NCBI RefSeq assembly: GCF_036345995.1
Contig: NZ_CP107796.1
Span: 620,001 to 684,000, forward strand
DNA length: 64,000 nucleotides
Source of the DNA: Streptomyces sp. NBC_00557
Lineage (GTDB): Bacteria > Actinomycetota > Actinomycetes > Streptomycetales > Streptomycetaceae
Direction: 5' to 3'
Of the stretch, positions 1 through 8,352 are shown one piece after another; positions within the stretch are counted from its first letter, which is position 1, and the number at the start of each line of letters is the position of its first letter. The position numbers and the translations under genes were made by a program. The notes under the pieces are model-generated. The model did not search any database, was not told where the DNA came from, and saw only the letters and a program-made list of their open reading frames with translations.

Positions 1-795
1 CACACGGTGTTCCAGGACTACGCCCTGTTCCCGCACATGACGGTCGAGCAGAACGTCGCCTACGGGCTGAAGGTCCGCAAGGTGCCGAAGGCCGAACGGC
101 TCGTGCGCGCCCGCAAGGCCCTCGCCGAGGTCCGCCTCGAGGGCTACGGTCAGCGGCGCCCGGCCCAGCTCTCCGGCGGGCAGCGCCAGCGCGTCGCCCT
201 CGCCCGCGCGCTCGTCGGCCGGCCCCGGGTGCTGCTGCTGGACGAGCCCCTCGGCGCCCTCGACCTGAAACTGCGCCAGCAGATGCAGGTCGAACTGAAG
301 GCGATCCAGCGGGAGGTGGGCATCACCTTCGTCTTCGTCACCCACGACCAGGAGGAGGCCCTGACGATGAGCGACCGCATCGCCGTCTTCGACCAGGGCC
401 GCATCGCCCAGGTCGGCACGCCCGCCGAGATATACGAGCGCCCCGCGACGCCCTTCGTCGCCTCCTTCGTCGGCACCTCGAACCTGCTCGACGGCGAGGC
501 GGCCCACCGGATCGTCGGCACCCCGGGCACCTACAACATCCGGCCGGAGAAGATCCGCGTCCTGAAGGAGTCCGCCGACGCGGACGAGCCCGAGCACACC
601 AGCGCCGTCGGCACGGTCGCCGAAGTCGTCTATCTGGGCGACGCGACGCGCTTCCTGGTCGACCTCGACGGCGGTGGCCGGCTCACCGCGCTGCAGCAGA
701 ACCTGGAGACCTCCTCCGAGGACGTCGCCGCGCTGCGCGGCAGCCGGGTGCGCCTGACCTGGCACCGCCGGCACGCCGTCCGGCTGCCCTCCTGA
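1..795 (+). CDS. ABC transporter ATP-binding protein, polyamine (PotA) type, 5' truncated by window edge
   Basis: ATPase subunit of an importer that acts at the inner face of the membrane. The reading frame is open from base 1. It enters at the Q-loop ([10 protein letters not shown]), so the Walker A part, roughly the first 90 residues, lies outside the window. The signature motif LSGGQRQR, Walker [12 protein letters not shown] and the H-loop VFVTHD all follow in order. The C-terminal ~90 residues form a TOBE-like regulatory domain typical of PotA/FbpC/MalK ATPases. It is followed after 35 bases by the binding lipoprotein and then two permeases, so it is the first visible gene of a four-gene import operon. 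Substrate class (polyamine or a related small cation) is inferred from the operon's family only. Confidence 0.93.
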   Translation, partial: HTVFQDYALFPHMTVEQNVAYGLKVRKVPKAERLVRARKALAEVRLEGYGQRRPAQLSGGQRQRVALARALVGRPRVLLLDEPLGALDLKLRQQMQVELKAIQREVGITFVFVTHDQEEALTMSDRIAVFDQGRIAQVGTPAEIYERPATPFVASFVGTSNLLDGEAAHRIVGTPGTYNIRPEKIRVLKESADADEPEHTSAVGTVAEVVYLGDATRFLVDLDGGGRLTALQQNLETSSEDVAALRGSRVRLTWHRRHAVRLPS

Positions 796-830
796 CCTCT
801 TTCCCGTCCTTACGTCCCCTGGAGAACACC

Positions 831-2027
831 GTGCGTCCCACCCGTACCCTGCGCGCCGCCGCCTGTGCCGCCGCGCTCCTGCTCGCCGCCGCCTGCGACT
901 CCTCCGGGTCGGGCAGTTCGTCCGCGACCGGGCTCAACCCGCCCGACCTCAAGGCCCCCACGAAGCTGGGAAAGACGGAGGGCCAGGTCAATCTGATCGC
1001 CTGGGCCGGCTATGTGGAGGACGGCTCGACCGACCCCAAGACCGACTGGGTCCACCCCTTCGAGAAGCAGACCGGCTGCCAGGTCCACTCCAAGGTCGCC
1101 GCCAGCTCGGACGAGATGGTCAAGCTGATGAAGACCGGCGAGTACGACGCCGTCTCCGCCTCCGGCGACGCCTCCCTGCGCCTGATCGCCGCCGGCGACG
1201 CGGCTCCCGTCAACACCTCCCTGGTGCCCAACTACAAGGATGTCTTCGCCGGGCTCAAGAACGGCCCCTGGAACTCCGTGAAGGGGCAGATGTACGGCAT
1301 CCCGCACGGCCGGGGCGCCAACCTGCTGATGTACAACACCGAGAAGGTCAGGCCCGCGCCCACCTCCTGGTCCGCCGTCTTCGACGACGCCGCGCGGTAC
1401 AGGGGGCACGTCACCGCGTACGACTCGCCGATCTACATCGCCGACGCCGCCCTCTATCTCAAGGCCACCAAGCCGGAGTTGAAGATCAAGGACCCGTACG
1501 CGCTGGACCAGAAGCAGTTCGACGCGGCGGTGGCGCTGCTCAAGCAGCAGAACAAGAACGTCGGCGAGTACTGGAGCGACTACCTGAAGGAGGTCTCCGC
1601 CTTCAAGAGCGGAGACTCGGTGGTCGGCACCACCTGGCAGGTCATCGCCAACCTCGCCTCCTCCGAGGGCGCCAAGGTCAAGGCGCTGGTGCCGAAGGAG
1701 GGTTCGACCGGCTGGTCCGACACCTGGATGGTGTACAGCAAGGCCAAGCACCCCAACTGCGCCTACAAGTGGCTGAACTGGATCGTCTCGCCCAAGGTCA
1801 ACGCCGAGGTCGCCGAGTACTTCGGCGAGGCGCCGGCCAACTCCAAGGCGTGCGCGCAGACCAGTGACAAGAACTTCTGCACGGTCTACCACGCGGCCGA
1901 CGAGAACTACTGGAAGAAGATCGCCTTCTGGAACACGCCCATCGAGCAGTGCCTGGACGGCCGCAAGGACGTGAAGTGCGTGCCGTACGCCAAGTGGGTG
2001 CAGGCCTGGACCGAGATCAAGGGCTGA
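831..2027 (+). CDS. ABC transporter substrate-binding lipoprotein (PotD/PotF-like)
   Basis: Extracellular binding protein of the importer, 398 residues, GTG start. The N-terminus is a lipoprotein signal: positive n-region, hydrophobic core and lipobox LAAAC with the Cys near residue 23, followed by a Ser/Gly-rich linker. The mature part begins with the INLIAWAGY-like strand typical of family-1 spermidine/putrescine binding proteins (here NLIAWAGY). Four or more Cys near the C-terminus (NCAYK, ACAQ, FCTV, QCLDG, KCVPY) suggest disulfides and are more than usual for PotD. The next gene, a permease, starts 3 bases after the stop, so translation is probably coupled. The ligand cannot be read from sequence. 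Confidence 0.92.
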   Translation: MRPTRTLRAAACAAALLLAAACDSSGSGSSSATGLNPPDLKAPTKLGKTEGQVNLIAWAGYVEDGSTDPKTDWVHPFEKQTGCQVHSKVAASSDEMVKLMKTGEYDAVSASGDASLRLIAAGDAAPVNTSLVPNYKDVFAGLKNGPWNSVKGQMYGIPHGRGANLLMYNTEKVRPAPTSWSAVFDDAARYRGHVTAYDSPIYIADAALYLKATKPELKIKDPYALDQKQFDAAVALLKQQNKNVGEYWSDYLKEVSAFKSGDSVVGTTWQVIANLASSEGAKVKALVPKEGSTGWSDTWMVYSKAKHPNCAYKWLNWIVSPKVNAEVAEYFGEAPANSKACAQTSDKNFCTVYHAADENYWKKIAFWNTPIEQCLDGRKDVKCVPYAKWVQAWTEIKG

Positions 2028-2030
2028 ACC

Positions 2031-2924
2031 GTGACCACCCAAGCGACGACCGCCGCCGGCCGGGGAACCGTCCGGCGGCTCGCCGGAAGCCTGCACCGCA
2101 GGCCCCGGCTGCGGCTGACGCTGTTGCTCACCGCCCCGCTGCTCTGGCTGGCCGTGCTCTACCTCGGCTCGCTGACGGTCCTGTTCCTCTCCGCGTTCTG
2201 GACCACGAACTCCTTCACCTCCGAGGTGGTGAAGGTCTGGTCGACGGACAACTTCCGCGAGCTGTTCACCACGCCCGTCTTCCGCCAGGTGATCCTGCGC
2301 AGCGTGGGGGTCGCGCTCGCGGTGACCGTGCTGTGCGCCGTGATCGCCTTTCCGGTCGCCTTCTACACGGCGCGGGTCGCCCGGCCGAAGTGGCGTCCGC
2401 TGCTCGTGGTGGCCATCCTCACCCCGCTGTGGGCGAGTTACCTGGTCAAGGTGTACGCCTGGCGGCTGATCCTGTCCGAGGGCGGCCTCGCCGACTGGAT
2501 GCTGGCGCCGTTCGGGCTGAGCGGCCCCGGCTTCGGCCTGCCGGCCACCGTGCTCACCCTGACGTACCTGTGGCTGCCGTACATGATCCTGCCGATCCAC
2601 ACGGCCCTGGAGCAGCTGCCGGCGAACCTGCTCGACGCCTCGGCCGATCTCGGGGCGCGGGCCGGGCGGACGTTCCGCTCGGTGGTCCTGCCGATGGTGC
2701 TGCCCTCGGTCGCGGCCGGCTCGGTGTTCACGTTCTCGCTGAGCCTCGGCGACTACATCACCGTGCAGATCGTCGGCGGCAAGACGCAGCTGATCGGCAA
2801 TCTCGTGTACTCCAACATCGAGCTGAACCTGCCCATGGCCGCCGCGCTGGGCACCGTGCCGGTGGTCGTGATCGTCCTGTATCTGCTGGCGATCCGCCGC
2901 ACCGGCGCCCTGAACAGCCTGTAG
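2031..2924 (+). CDS. ABC transporter permease, PotB type
   Basis: Inner-membrane permease of 297 residues with about six hydrophobic segments (around residues 30-55, 90-115, 125-150, 170-190, 225-245 and 265-290). The cytoplasmic coupling loop has the EAA-like sequence LLDASADLGARAGRTFRSVVLP (residues about 202-223), which docks on the ATPase. The GTG start lies 3 bases after the binding-protein stop; the second permease follows after 21 bases with a GGAGG site. The order ATPase, binding protein, permease, permease matches Pot-type importers, although in enteric bacteria the binding protein gene is last. Confidence 0.93.
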   Translation: MTTQATTAAGRGTVRRLAGSLHRRPRLRLTLLLTAPLLWLAVLYLGSLTVLFLSAFWTTNSFTSEVVKVWSTDNFRELFTTPVFRQVILRSVGVALAVTVLCAVIAFPVAFYTARVARPKWRPLLVVAILTPLWASYLVKVYAWRLILSEGGLADWMLAPFGLSGPGFGLPATVLTLTYLWLPYMILPIHTALEQLPANLLDASADLGARAGRTFRSVVLPMVLPSVAAGSVFTFSLSLGDYITVQIVGGKTQLIGNLVYSNIELNLPMAAALGTVPVVVIVLYLLAIRRTGALNSL

Positions 2925-2945
2925 GACCTGGAGGAGAACAGCGCC

Positions 2946-3761
2946 ATGCATCTCAGCCGCACCGCGCGCATCGCCCTGCGCATCGGCGCCGGGCTCGGTT
3001 TCGCGGTGATCTACGTCCCGCTGCTGCTGGTCCTCGTCAACTCGCTCAACCCCGACCGCAGCGCGAGCTGGCCGCCGCCGGGGCTGACCTGGCACTGGTG
3101 GTCGGTGGCCGCGCACAACGCGGGGGCCCGGCAGGCGCTGTGGGTCTCGGTGAAGGCGGGGCTGGGGGCGACCGCGATCGCGCTGGTCCTCGGCACGCTC
3201 ATCGCGTTCGCGGTGGCCCGGCACCGCTTCTTCGGCCGTGACACGGTGTCGTTCATCGTGGTCCTGCCGATCGCGCTGCCCGGCATCGTCACCGGCATCG
3301 CCCTCAACTCCGCCTTCGGCACGGTGCTCGAGCCGCTCGGCGTGGGGCTTGGCCTGTTCACGGTCATCGTCGGCCATGCCACGTTCTGCATCGTCATCGT
3401 CTTCAACAACGTGGTGGCCCGGCTGCGCCGTACGGCGGCCTCGTACGAGGAGGCGGCCATGGATCTCGGCGCGAGCACCTTCCGGGCCTTCGCTGACGTC
3501 ACCTTCCCCCTGGTCCGCTCCGCGCTGCTGGCCGGCGGCCTGCTCGCCTTCGCCCTGTCCTTCGACGAGATCGTGGTCACCACGTTCACCGCGGGCCCCG
3601 GCATCGAGACCCTCCCGATCTGGATCTTCGACAACATGACACGGCCCCAGCAGGCGCCTGTGGTGAACGTGGTGGCCGCGGTGCTGGTCCTGCTGTCGGT
3701 GATCCCGATCTACGTCGCCCAGCGACTGTCCGCCGACACGGCGACCTCGAGCCGGGTCTGA
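2946..3761 (+). CDS. ABC transporter permease, PotC type
   Basis: Second membrane subunit of the importer, 271 residues, six predicted membrane segments. The EAA-like loop is YEEAAMDLGASTFRAFADV (about residues 162-180), the usual contact to the ATPase. ATG start preceded by GGAGG. It closes the operon: the next gene starts 29 bases later with its own GGAGG site but encodes an unrelated enzyme. Length and topology are normal for the family. Confidence 0.93.
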   Translation: MHLSRTARIALRIGAGLGFAVIYVPLLLVLVNSLNPDRSASWPPPGLTWHWWSVAAHNAGARQALWVSVKAGLGATAIALVLGTLIAFAVARHRFFGRDTVSFIVVLPIALPGIVTGIALNSAFGTVLEPLGVGLGLFTVIVGHATFCIVIVFNNVVARLRRTAASYEEAAMDLGASTFRAFADVTFPLVRSALLAGGLLAFALSFDEIVVTTFTAGPGIETLPIWIFDNMTRPQQAPVVNVVAAVLVLLSVIPIYVAQRLSADTATSSRV

Positions 3762-3790
3762 CACCCTGTAGGCGGAGGAAAGGGGGAGGC

Positions 3791-4471
3791 GTGAACACAG
3801 GAAACGCCGCCGGCCCGGCGCGGGCGGTGCGCGCGTCGTACGAGGCGGCCTCGGCGGTCGTCGCCGCTCTGGGCGACGAGGAGTCGTGGCTGCCGACCGG
3901 CTGCACCGGCTGGGCGGTGCGCGACCTCGTCTTCCACTGCGTGAGCGACGCCCAGCGCGCGCTGGTGGCCCTGCACACGCCCTCGCCGAGGCCGGTGGAC
4001 CGGGACGCCGTGACGTACTGGCAGGACTGGGAGCCGCACACCACCGGTGCGGCGAACGGCCGGCGCTGGGTGCGGGTGAACGGGAGCATGTTCCTCGACT
4101 TCCGCCAGCTGCAGGGCCTGTACCTGGAGACGGTGGCGGCGGCCGCGCACGCGGCGGAGACGGCCGATCCCGCGCAGCACGTCGGCACGCAGGGGCACGT
4201 CCTGACGGCCGGGGACCTGATGACCACCCTCGCGGTGGAGGCGACGGTCCACCACCTGGACCTGACCGTCCGGCTGCCGCACGCCCCGGGACCGGCGCCC
4301 GAGGGGCTGGCCGCGGTCCGCGCCACCCTGGACGGTCTGCTCGGCCGGCCGGGGCTTGCGGAGTGGAGCGACGAGCACTACGCGCGCGTGGGCACGGGCA
4401 GGGCGCGGCTCACCGACGCCGAACGCGCGGCGCTGGGCGCGGCGGCCGACCGCTTCCCGCTGTTCGGCTGA
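3791..4471 (+). CDS. Maleylpyruvate isomerase N-terminal (MDMPI/DinB-fold) protein
   Basis: Protein of 226 residues with the four-helix MDMPI/DinB fold found in mycothiol-dependent enzymes of actinomycetes. The start (GTG, after GGCGGAGGAAAGGGGGAG) is followed by a helix containing WAVRDLVFHC (about residues 38-47), where the His is the usual metal or thiol-site residue. A second helix has VEATVHHLDLTV (about residues 147-158), again with family His residues. The family includes mycothiol-dependent maleylpyruvate isomerase, but most members have no known substrate. It sits close behind the importer operon and could be co-transcribed. A likely terminator follows at 4513-4558. Confidence 0.8.
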   Translation: MNTGNAAGPARAVRASYEAASAVVAALGDEESWLPTGCTGWAVRDLVFHCVSDAQRALVALHTPSPRPVDRDAVTYWQDWEPHTTGAANGRRWVRVNGSMFLDFRQLQGLYLETVAAAAHAAETADPAQHVGTQGHVLTAGDLMTTLAVEATVHHLDLTVRLPHAPGPAPEGLAAVRATLDGLLGRPGLAEWSDEHYARVGTGRARLTDAERAALGAAADRFPLFG

Positions 4472-4512
4472 GCCGCTCCCGGCACCGCCCGACACGCCCA
4501 ACACGGGGACAC

Positions 4513-4558
4513 GGGCGGGCGACTCCTGCGCGGTGCGGGACGCGCCGCCCGGGTTTTT
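4513..4558 (+). terminator. Likely intrinsic terminator after the MDMPI-fold gene
   Basis: Left arm GGGCGGGCG (4513-4521) pairs with CGCCGCCC (4543-4550) with one bulged G. The stem is followed by GGG and five T residues. A T-run is rare in this GC-rich sequence, which supports a genuine terminator. Confidence 0.5.
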
Positions 4559-4573
4559 GCGACCCTGCGCCCC

Positions 4574-4855
4574 ATGCACACCCCACCGAGCATCAACAGT
4601 TACGTCGACCGCGTCACGGCCGGTCCCGGCGGAGCGATGACCGACGAGGTCGGCGTCATCACCGGCGACCTGACCGTCGCCACCATCCTGCTGTCCGACG
4701 GCCACAGCGTGCGCGTCGCCATCCAGCACACCGGCGGCGACACCTGGTACACCCTCGCCGGCAGTCCCGCGCCCGTGCCCGCCGGGCAACTCGCCGCCTA
4801 CCACCGGGACCTGCTGGGCCGCATCCGCCGGGGAGGCGGCACCCGCGCCACCTGA
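4574..4855 (+). CDS. Small hypothetical protein (93 aa)
   Basis: Not recognised. A 93-residue open frame with strong actinomycete codon bias. The protein alternates hydrophobic and charged residues (GVITGDLTVATILLSDGHSVRVAIQHTG) like a small beta-sheet protein, and ends in a basic tail. There is no clear ribosome site before ATG 4574, and a T-run lies 16-23 bases upstream, so it may be leaderless; an in-frame ATG at 4637 is an alternative start. No signal peptide or membrane segment is seen. A hairpin (4868-4928) follows directly. Confidence 0.6.
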   Translation: MHTPPSINSYVDRVTAGPGGAMTDEVGVITGDLTVATILLSDGHSVRVAIQHTGGDTWYTLAGSPAPVPAGQLAAYHRDLLGRIRRGGGTRAT

Positions 4856-4867
4856 GCGGCCACTCGG

Positions 4868-4928
4868 AGGGCAGGGCCGGCCGGGAGACTGCCTGGTCGC
4901 GCCCAGATCCGACTCCGGGCCCTGCCCT
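4868..4928 (+). terminator. Hairpin after the 93-aa gene
   Basis: Perfect 11-bp arms AGGGCAGGGCC (4868-4878) and GGCCCTGCCCT (4918-4928), with a 39-base loop. It begins 13 bases after the stop codon. The large loop lowers confidence. The rest of the 336-base gap up to 5191 shows no gene; TAGGCT at about 5136-5141 could be a -10 element for the next gene. Confidence 0.4.
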
Positions 4929-5191
4929 CAACGCTCTTGACCGTCCCGCTGTTCGACTTGACCCCGGTTTGGTCCAGACCACTCAGTGATCAACGGGCGG
5001 GGTCCCGGCGCCGTCCGACAACCCGTCCGTCCCACAGGGCGCCACCGGCTCGCCTTCGCCCGTACGAAGGAATGATCAGCGCCCGGCCGGACTCCTGTCC
5101 GGGGCCGCGTCCGGCGCACGGGCGTCGCCTTTCGTAGGCTGAGAGGGCCCGAACCTCCTCCTGGAGGCCTCCCCGCAGGCAGGAGACGGTC

Positions 5192-6073
5192 GTGATCGAA
5201 CTGGCCGCGGTGTTCGCCGTCGCCGGCGCGGCGAGCAACGCCGTGGGTACCGCCTTTCAGCGCAGGGCCGCCTCGACGAGCAGCCGTGGCGGGTTCCGGC
5301 TGCTCGCGGAGCTGGTGCGCCGGCCCTTCTGGATGATCGGCATGTGCGGTGTGATCGGCGCGGCCCTGTTCCAGAGCCTGGCCCTGGTCAACGGCCCGCT
5401 CGCGCTGGTCCAGCCGCTGTTCGTCCTGGAGCTGCCGTTCGCGCTGCTCGTCGCCGCCCCGCTGATGCACAAGCGGTTGCCGCGCTCGGGCTGGTGGGGC
5501 GTCGGCGGCTGCGTGGCGGGCCTCGCGGTCCTGCTCATCGCCGCGGCCCCGCACGGCGCCGGCGCTCATGCCCCGCTCACCCGCTGGGCGCCGGCCCTGT
5601 GTCTGTGCCTCGGCGCGATGGCCGCGGCCGTGCTGCTGGCAGGCAGGAGCGGCCCGCCTGCCCGGCGCGCCGCGCTGCTGGCGGCCGCCTCCGCGACGGG
5701 CAACGCGCTGACCGCCGCCCTGCTGAAGACGGCCAGCGGCACCTTCGCCGACCACGGATTCATGGCGTTCCTGACCGCCTGGCAGACGTACGCCTTCGCG
5801 CTCACCGGTGTCGCCGCCGTGGTCCTGCTGGAGAACGCGCTCCAGGCCGGTCCGCTGGCCGCCGCGCAGCCGGCCCTGACCATCGGCGACGCGGTGGTGA
5901 GCCTGACCCTCGGCATCGCCCTGTTCGGGGAGCGCATCCGCACCGGCTGGTGGCTCGTACCGGAGGTGTGCGGCGGCCTGCTGATCGTCGCGGGCGTGCT
6001 GGTGCTCAGCCGGGCCGTCCAGCACATCGCCGTGGTACCGGCCGCACCGAAGCAGCGACACGCCGAGACGTGA
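5192..6073 (+). CDS. DMT-superfamily (EamA-like) transporter
   Basis: Integral membrane protein of 293 residues with about nine or ten hydrophobic segments spread over the whole chain, matching the drug/metabolite transporter fold built from two EamA-type halves. Half one covers about residues 1-135 (WMIGMCGVIGAALFQSLALVNGPLALVQPLF is diagnostic of the family, about residues 48-78). Half two is about residues 140-280 (LENALQAGPLAAAQPALTIGDAVVSLTLGIALFGERI). The GTG start follows AGGAGACGGTC. Such proteins export metabolites or drugs; the substrate is unknown. Confidence 0.85.
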   Translation: MIELAAVFAVAGAASNAVGTAFQRRAASTSSRGGFRLLAELVRRPFWMIGMCGVIGAALFQSLALVNGPLALVQPLFVLELPFALLVAAPLMHKRLPRSGWWGVGGCVAGLAVLLIAAAPHGAGAHAPLTRWAPALCLCLGAMAAAVLLAGRSGPPARRAALLAAASATGNALTAALLKTASGTFADHGFMAFLTAWQTYAFALTGVAAVVLLENALQAGPLAAAQPALTIGDAVVSLTLGIALFGERIRTGWWLVPEVCGGLLIVAGVLVLSRAVQHIAVVPAAPKQRHAET

Positions 6074-6426
6074 GCCGCACGCGTCGAGCGCCCCGCGGGC
6101 ACGTACACGCGGGTCGAGCGTGAGCGGTGCTCCCGCCCGCCGCCCCTCCCCCGCCGTCGGCGCTGACGGCCATCCCCTGATCAACGATCGCCGTCTGCGC
6201 TGCACCCGCCCGAGACTGCGCCGCGCCGACACGCCGGACGGCCCGGTGAGCGGGGCACGGCTCGCCAGTCGGCCGAACGGGTGGCGAAAGGATCCCTGAC
6301 GGCTCCTTTGCCCGCGGCACCACCCCAAATTAGCCAGCTTGTACATTTATCGCATCTATTGTGCGAGATGCCAGAAAGGACATCGAGGGGGCCGCACAAC
6401 GCGTCAGGGCAGGGGCGCGGGTTGGG
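6074..6426. other. Gene-free gap with an AT-rich promoter-like stretch
   Basis: The 353 bases before the lipoprotein gene hold no credible gene. From 6325 to 6360 the sequence becomes unusually AT-rich for this genome, as in promoters. An inverted repeat GCATCT (6352-6357) and AGATGC (6366-6371) lies inside it and may be an operator. Confidence 0.4.
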
Positions 6427-7677
6427 ATGGCGATGACGGGAATCAGCCGCCGGAGTGTGGCACGCCTCGGCCTCGGCGCGGGCATCGGCATGGCCGCCGC
6501 CTCGCTCGCCGGGTGCGGAGGGCAGGACGACGAGAACGGCTCGCCCGGAAGCCCGCACCAGCAGGGCGCACCGCGGGTGATCCGGCTCATCGGGGACGGC
6601 TCGACGGCGTACACAGGACGCCAGCCGCATCAGCCGGCCTCGCCCCTGCCCCTCGAACCCGGTGAGACCCCGCCGCAGTTCGTGGTGTTCTCCTGGGACG
6701 GCGCCGGCGAGCTGGGCGCCGGACTGTTCCCGCGCTTCCTGCAGCTCGCCCGCGACCACGGCGCACACATGACCTTCTTCCTGTCCGGCCTGTACCTGCT
6801 GCCCGAGGAGAGGAAGCGGCTCTACGACCCGCCGAACAACCCGGTCGGCGCCTCCGACATCGGCTACCTCACCGACGGCCACCTCAAGACGACCCTGGCC
6901 TACGTCCGTCAGGCCTGGCTGGAGGGCCACGAGATCGGCACGCACTTCAACGGCCACTTCTGCAGCGGACCGGGATCGGTGGCCAACTGGACCCCGGCGC
7001 AGTGGCGTTCGGAGATCGAGCAGGCGCGGGCCTTCGTCACGACGTGGCGCACCAACACCGGCTGGCACGACGAACCGTCGCTGCCCTTCGACTACGACAA
7101 GGAACTCGTGGGCGGCCGCACCCCCTGCCTGCTCGGCCAGACGAACCTGCTGCCGGTCGCGCGGGAACTCGGCTGGCGCTACGACGCCTCGTCGCCGGGC
7201 GGACTGCAGCGGTGGCCGCGGAAGCGGAACGGCATCTGGGACCTGCCGCTGCAGAGCATCCCCTTTCCGGGGCACACCTTCGAGGTGCTGTCCATGGACT
7301 ACAACATGCTGGCGAACCAGTCCAAGAACTCGACGCGGGCGCCCTCCTCCCACTACCCCTACTGGCGGGCCCAGGCGACGCAGTCGTACCTGGCCGGGTT
7401 CGAGCGGGCGTACCAGACCAACCGGGCTCCGCTGTTCATCGGCAACCACTTCGAGCAGTGGAACGGCGGCATCTACATGGACGCCGCCGAGGAGGCCCTG
7501 AAGCAGATCGCCGCCTGGAAAGACGTCCGGCTGGTCTCCTTCCGGCAGTTCGTCGACTGGCTCGACGCCCAGGATCCCGCGATCCTCGCGAAGCTGCGCA
7601 CCCTCGAGGTCGGCCAGAAGCCTCAGGGCGGCTGGAACGAGTTCCTGCGTCCGGCGGCACATGCCACCGAGCAGTGA
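6427..7677 (+). CDS. Tat-exported lipoprotein with polysaccharide-deacetylase (NodB-like) fold
   Basis: Secreted, lipid-anchored protein of 416 residues from ATG 6427 (the frame is open back to GTG 6361, but only the later start puts a normal signal first). The signal has SRRSVARLGLG, a twin-arginine motif, and a lipobox ending in Cys (SLAGCG). The fold evidence is FVVFSWDGAGELGAGLF (about residues 79-95), then HMTFFLSG and the metal-like pair in GHEIGTHFNGHF, as in NodB carbohydrate esterases. The usual DD of motif 1 is WD here, so activity may differ. The substrate is unknown; a cell-wall or exopolysaccharide role is inferred. Confidence 0.75.
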   Translation: MAMTGISRRSVARLGLGAGIGMAAASLAGCGGQDDENGSPGSPHQQGAPRVIRLIGDGSTAYTGRQPHQPASPLPLEPGETPPQFVVFSWDGAGELGAGLFPRFLQLARDHGAHMTFFLSGLYLLPEERKRLYDPPNNPVGASDIGYLTDGHLKTTLAYVRQAWLEGHEIGTHFNGHFCSGPGSVANWTPAQWRSEIEQARAFVTTWRTNTGWHDEPSLPFDYDKELVGGRTPCLLGQTNLLPVARELGWRYDASSPGGLQRWPRKRNGIWDLPLQSIPFPGHTFEVLSMDYNMLANQSKNSTRAPSSHYPYWRAQATQSYLAGFERAYQTNRAPLFIGNHFEQWNGGIYMDAAEEALKQIAAWKDVRLVSFRQFVDWLDAQDPAILAKLRTLEVGQKPQGGWNEFLRPAAHATEQ

Positions 7678-7700
7678 ACGCCCGGTTGTCCCTGTGGCGT

Positions 7701-7726
7701 GAGCCCGGCCGTGCCGCGGCGGGCTC
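7701..7726. terminator. Possible bidirectional terminator between convergent genes
   Basis: GAGCCCG (7701-7707) and CGGGCTC (7720-7726) form a 7-bp stem with further partial pairing in the loop. It lies between the lipoprotein gene and the convergent RidA gene and overlaps the RidA stop codon. Confidence 0.45.
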
Positions 7727-8114
7727 AGCGGGCCTGCCGACGGGCGTCCACCTCGATCTCGATCTTCATGCGCGGGTCGGCGAGACCGCACTCCATCATG
7801 GTGGCGGCCGGGCGCACCTCGCCGAAGCAGCGGCGCAGCACCGGCCAGCAGGGCTCGAAGTCCGCGCGGTCGGGCAGCAGATAGCGCACCCGCACCACAT
7901 CCGCGAAGGTGCACTCCGCCTCGGCCAGCGCCGCCTCGATGTTGCGCAGACACTGCTCGGCCTGCTCCACCACGTCGTCCGGGATCGTCATGGTCGTGTA
8001 GTCGAACCCGGTGGTGCCGGACACATGCACCCACTCGCCGTGGACCACGGCACGGGCGTAACCGATCTGCTCCTCGAAGGTCGATCCGCTCAGGACCGCA
8101 CGTCGCTCTGTCAT
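7725..8114 (-). CDS. RidA/YjgF family protein
   Basis: A 129-residue cytosolic protein of the RidA (YER057c/YjgF) fold. These trimers hydrolyse reactive enamine/imine intermediates or act in related catabolic steps. Family marks are SGSTFEEQIGYARAV near the start, VSGTTG (about residues 35-40), the long helix VVEQAEQCLRNIEAALAEAECTFADVVRVRYLL, and the C-terminal strand KIEIEVDA. ATG 8114 is chosen because upstream in-frame codons would add a tail absent in the family. It converges on the lipoprotein gene. Confidence 0.88.
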   Translation of the reverse strand: MTERRAVLSGSTFEEQIGYARAVVHGEWVHVSGTTGFDYTTMTIPDDVVEQAEQCLRNIEAALAEAECTFADVVRVRYLLPDRADFEPCWPVLRRCFGEVRPAATMMECGLADPRMKIEIEVDARRQAR

Positions 8115-8352
8115 GCGCCGAACACTAGGCGAGCAGTGCGGATCCGTCTCATGCAAAGATCGGCACCGGCTGATGTCTCCTGGGCGGGACCGCCCGAACC
8201 CCGCCGGCGCCGCCTCCCGCCCCCCGGGTCATCCAACGCGTGTTGCCGCTCGCGCAGTTGGCCGACGAGCCCGTGGGTCCTGCTACGGCGCGCCATCGGC
8301 CCGCGGCGGTACGACCGGATCGAGGCCGGGGCCGCCGGTGCCGTCGGGCCGG

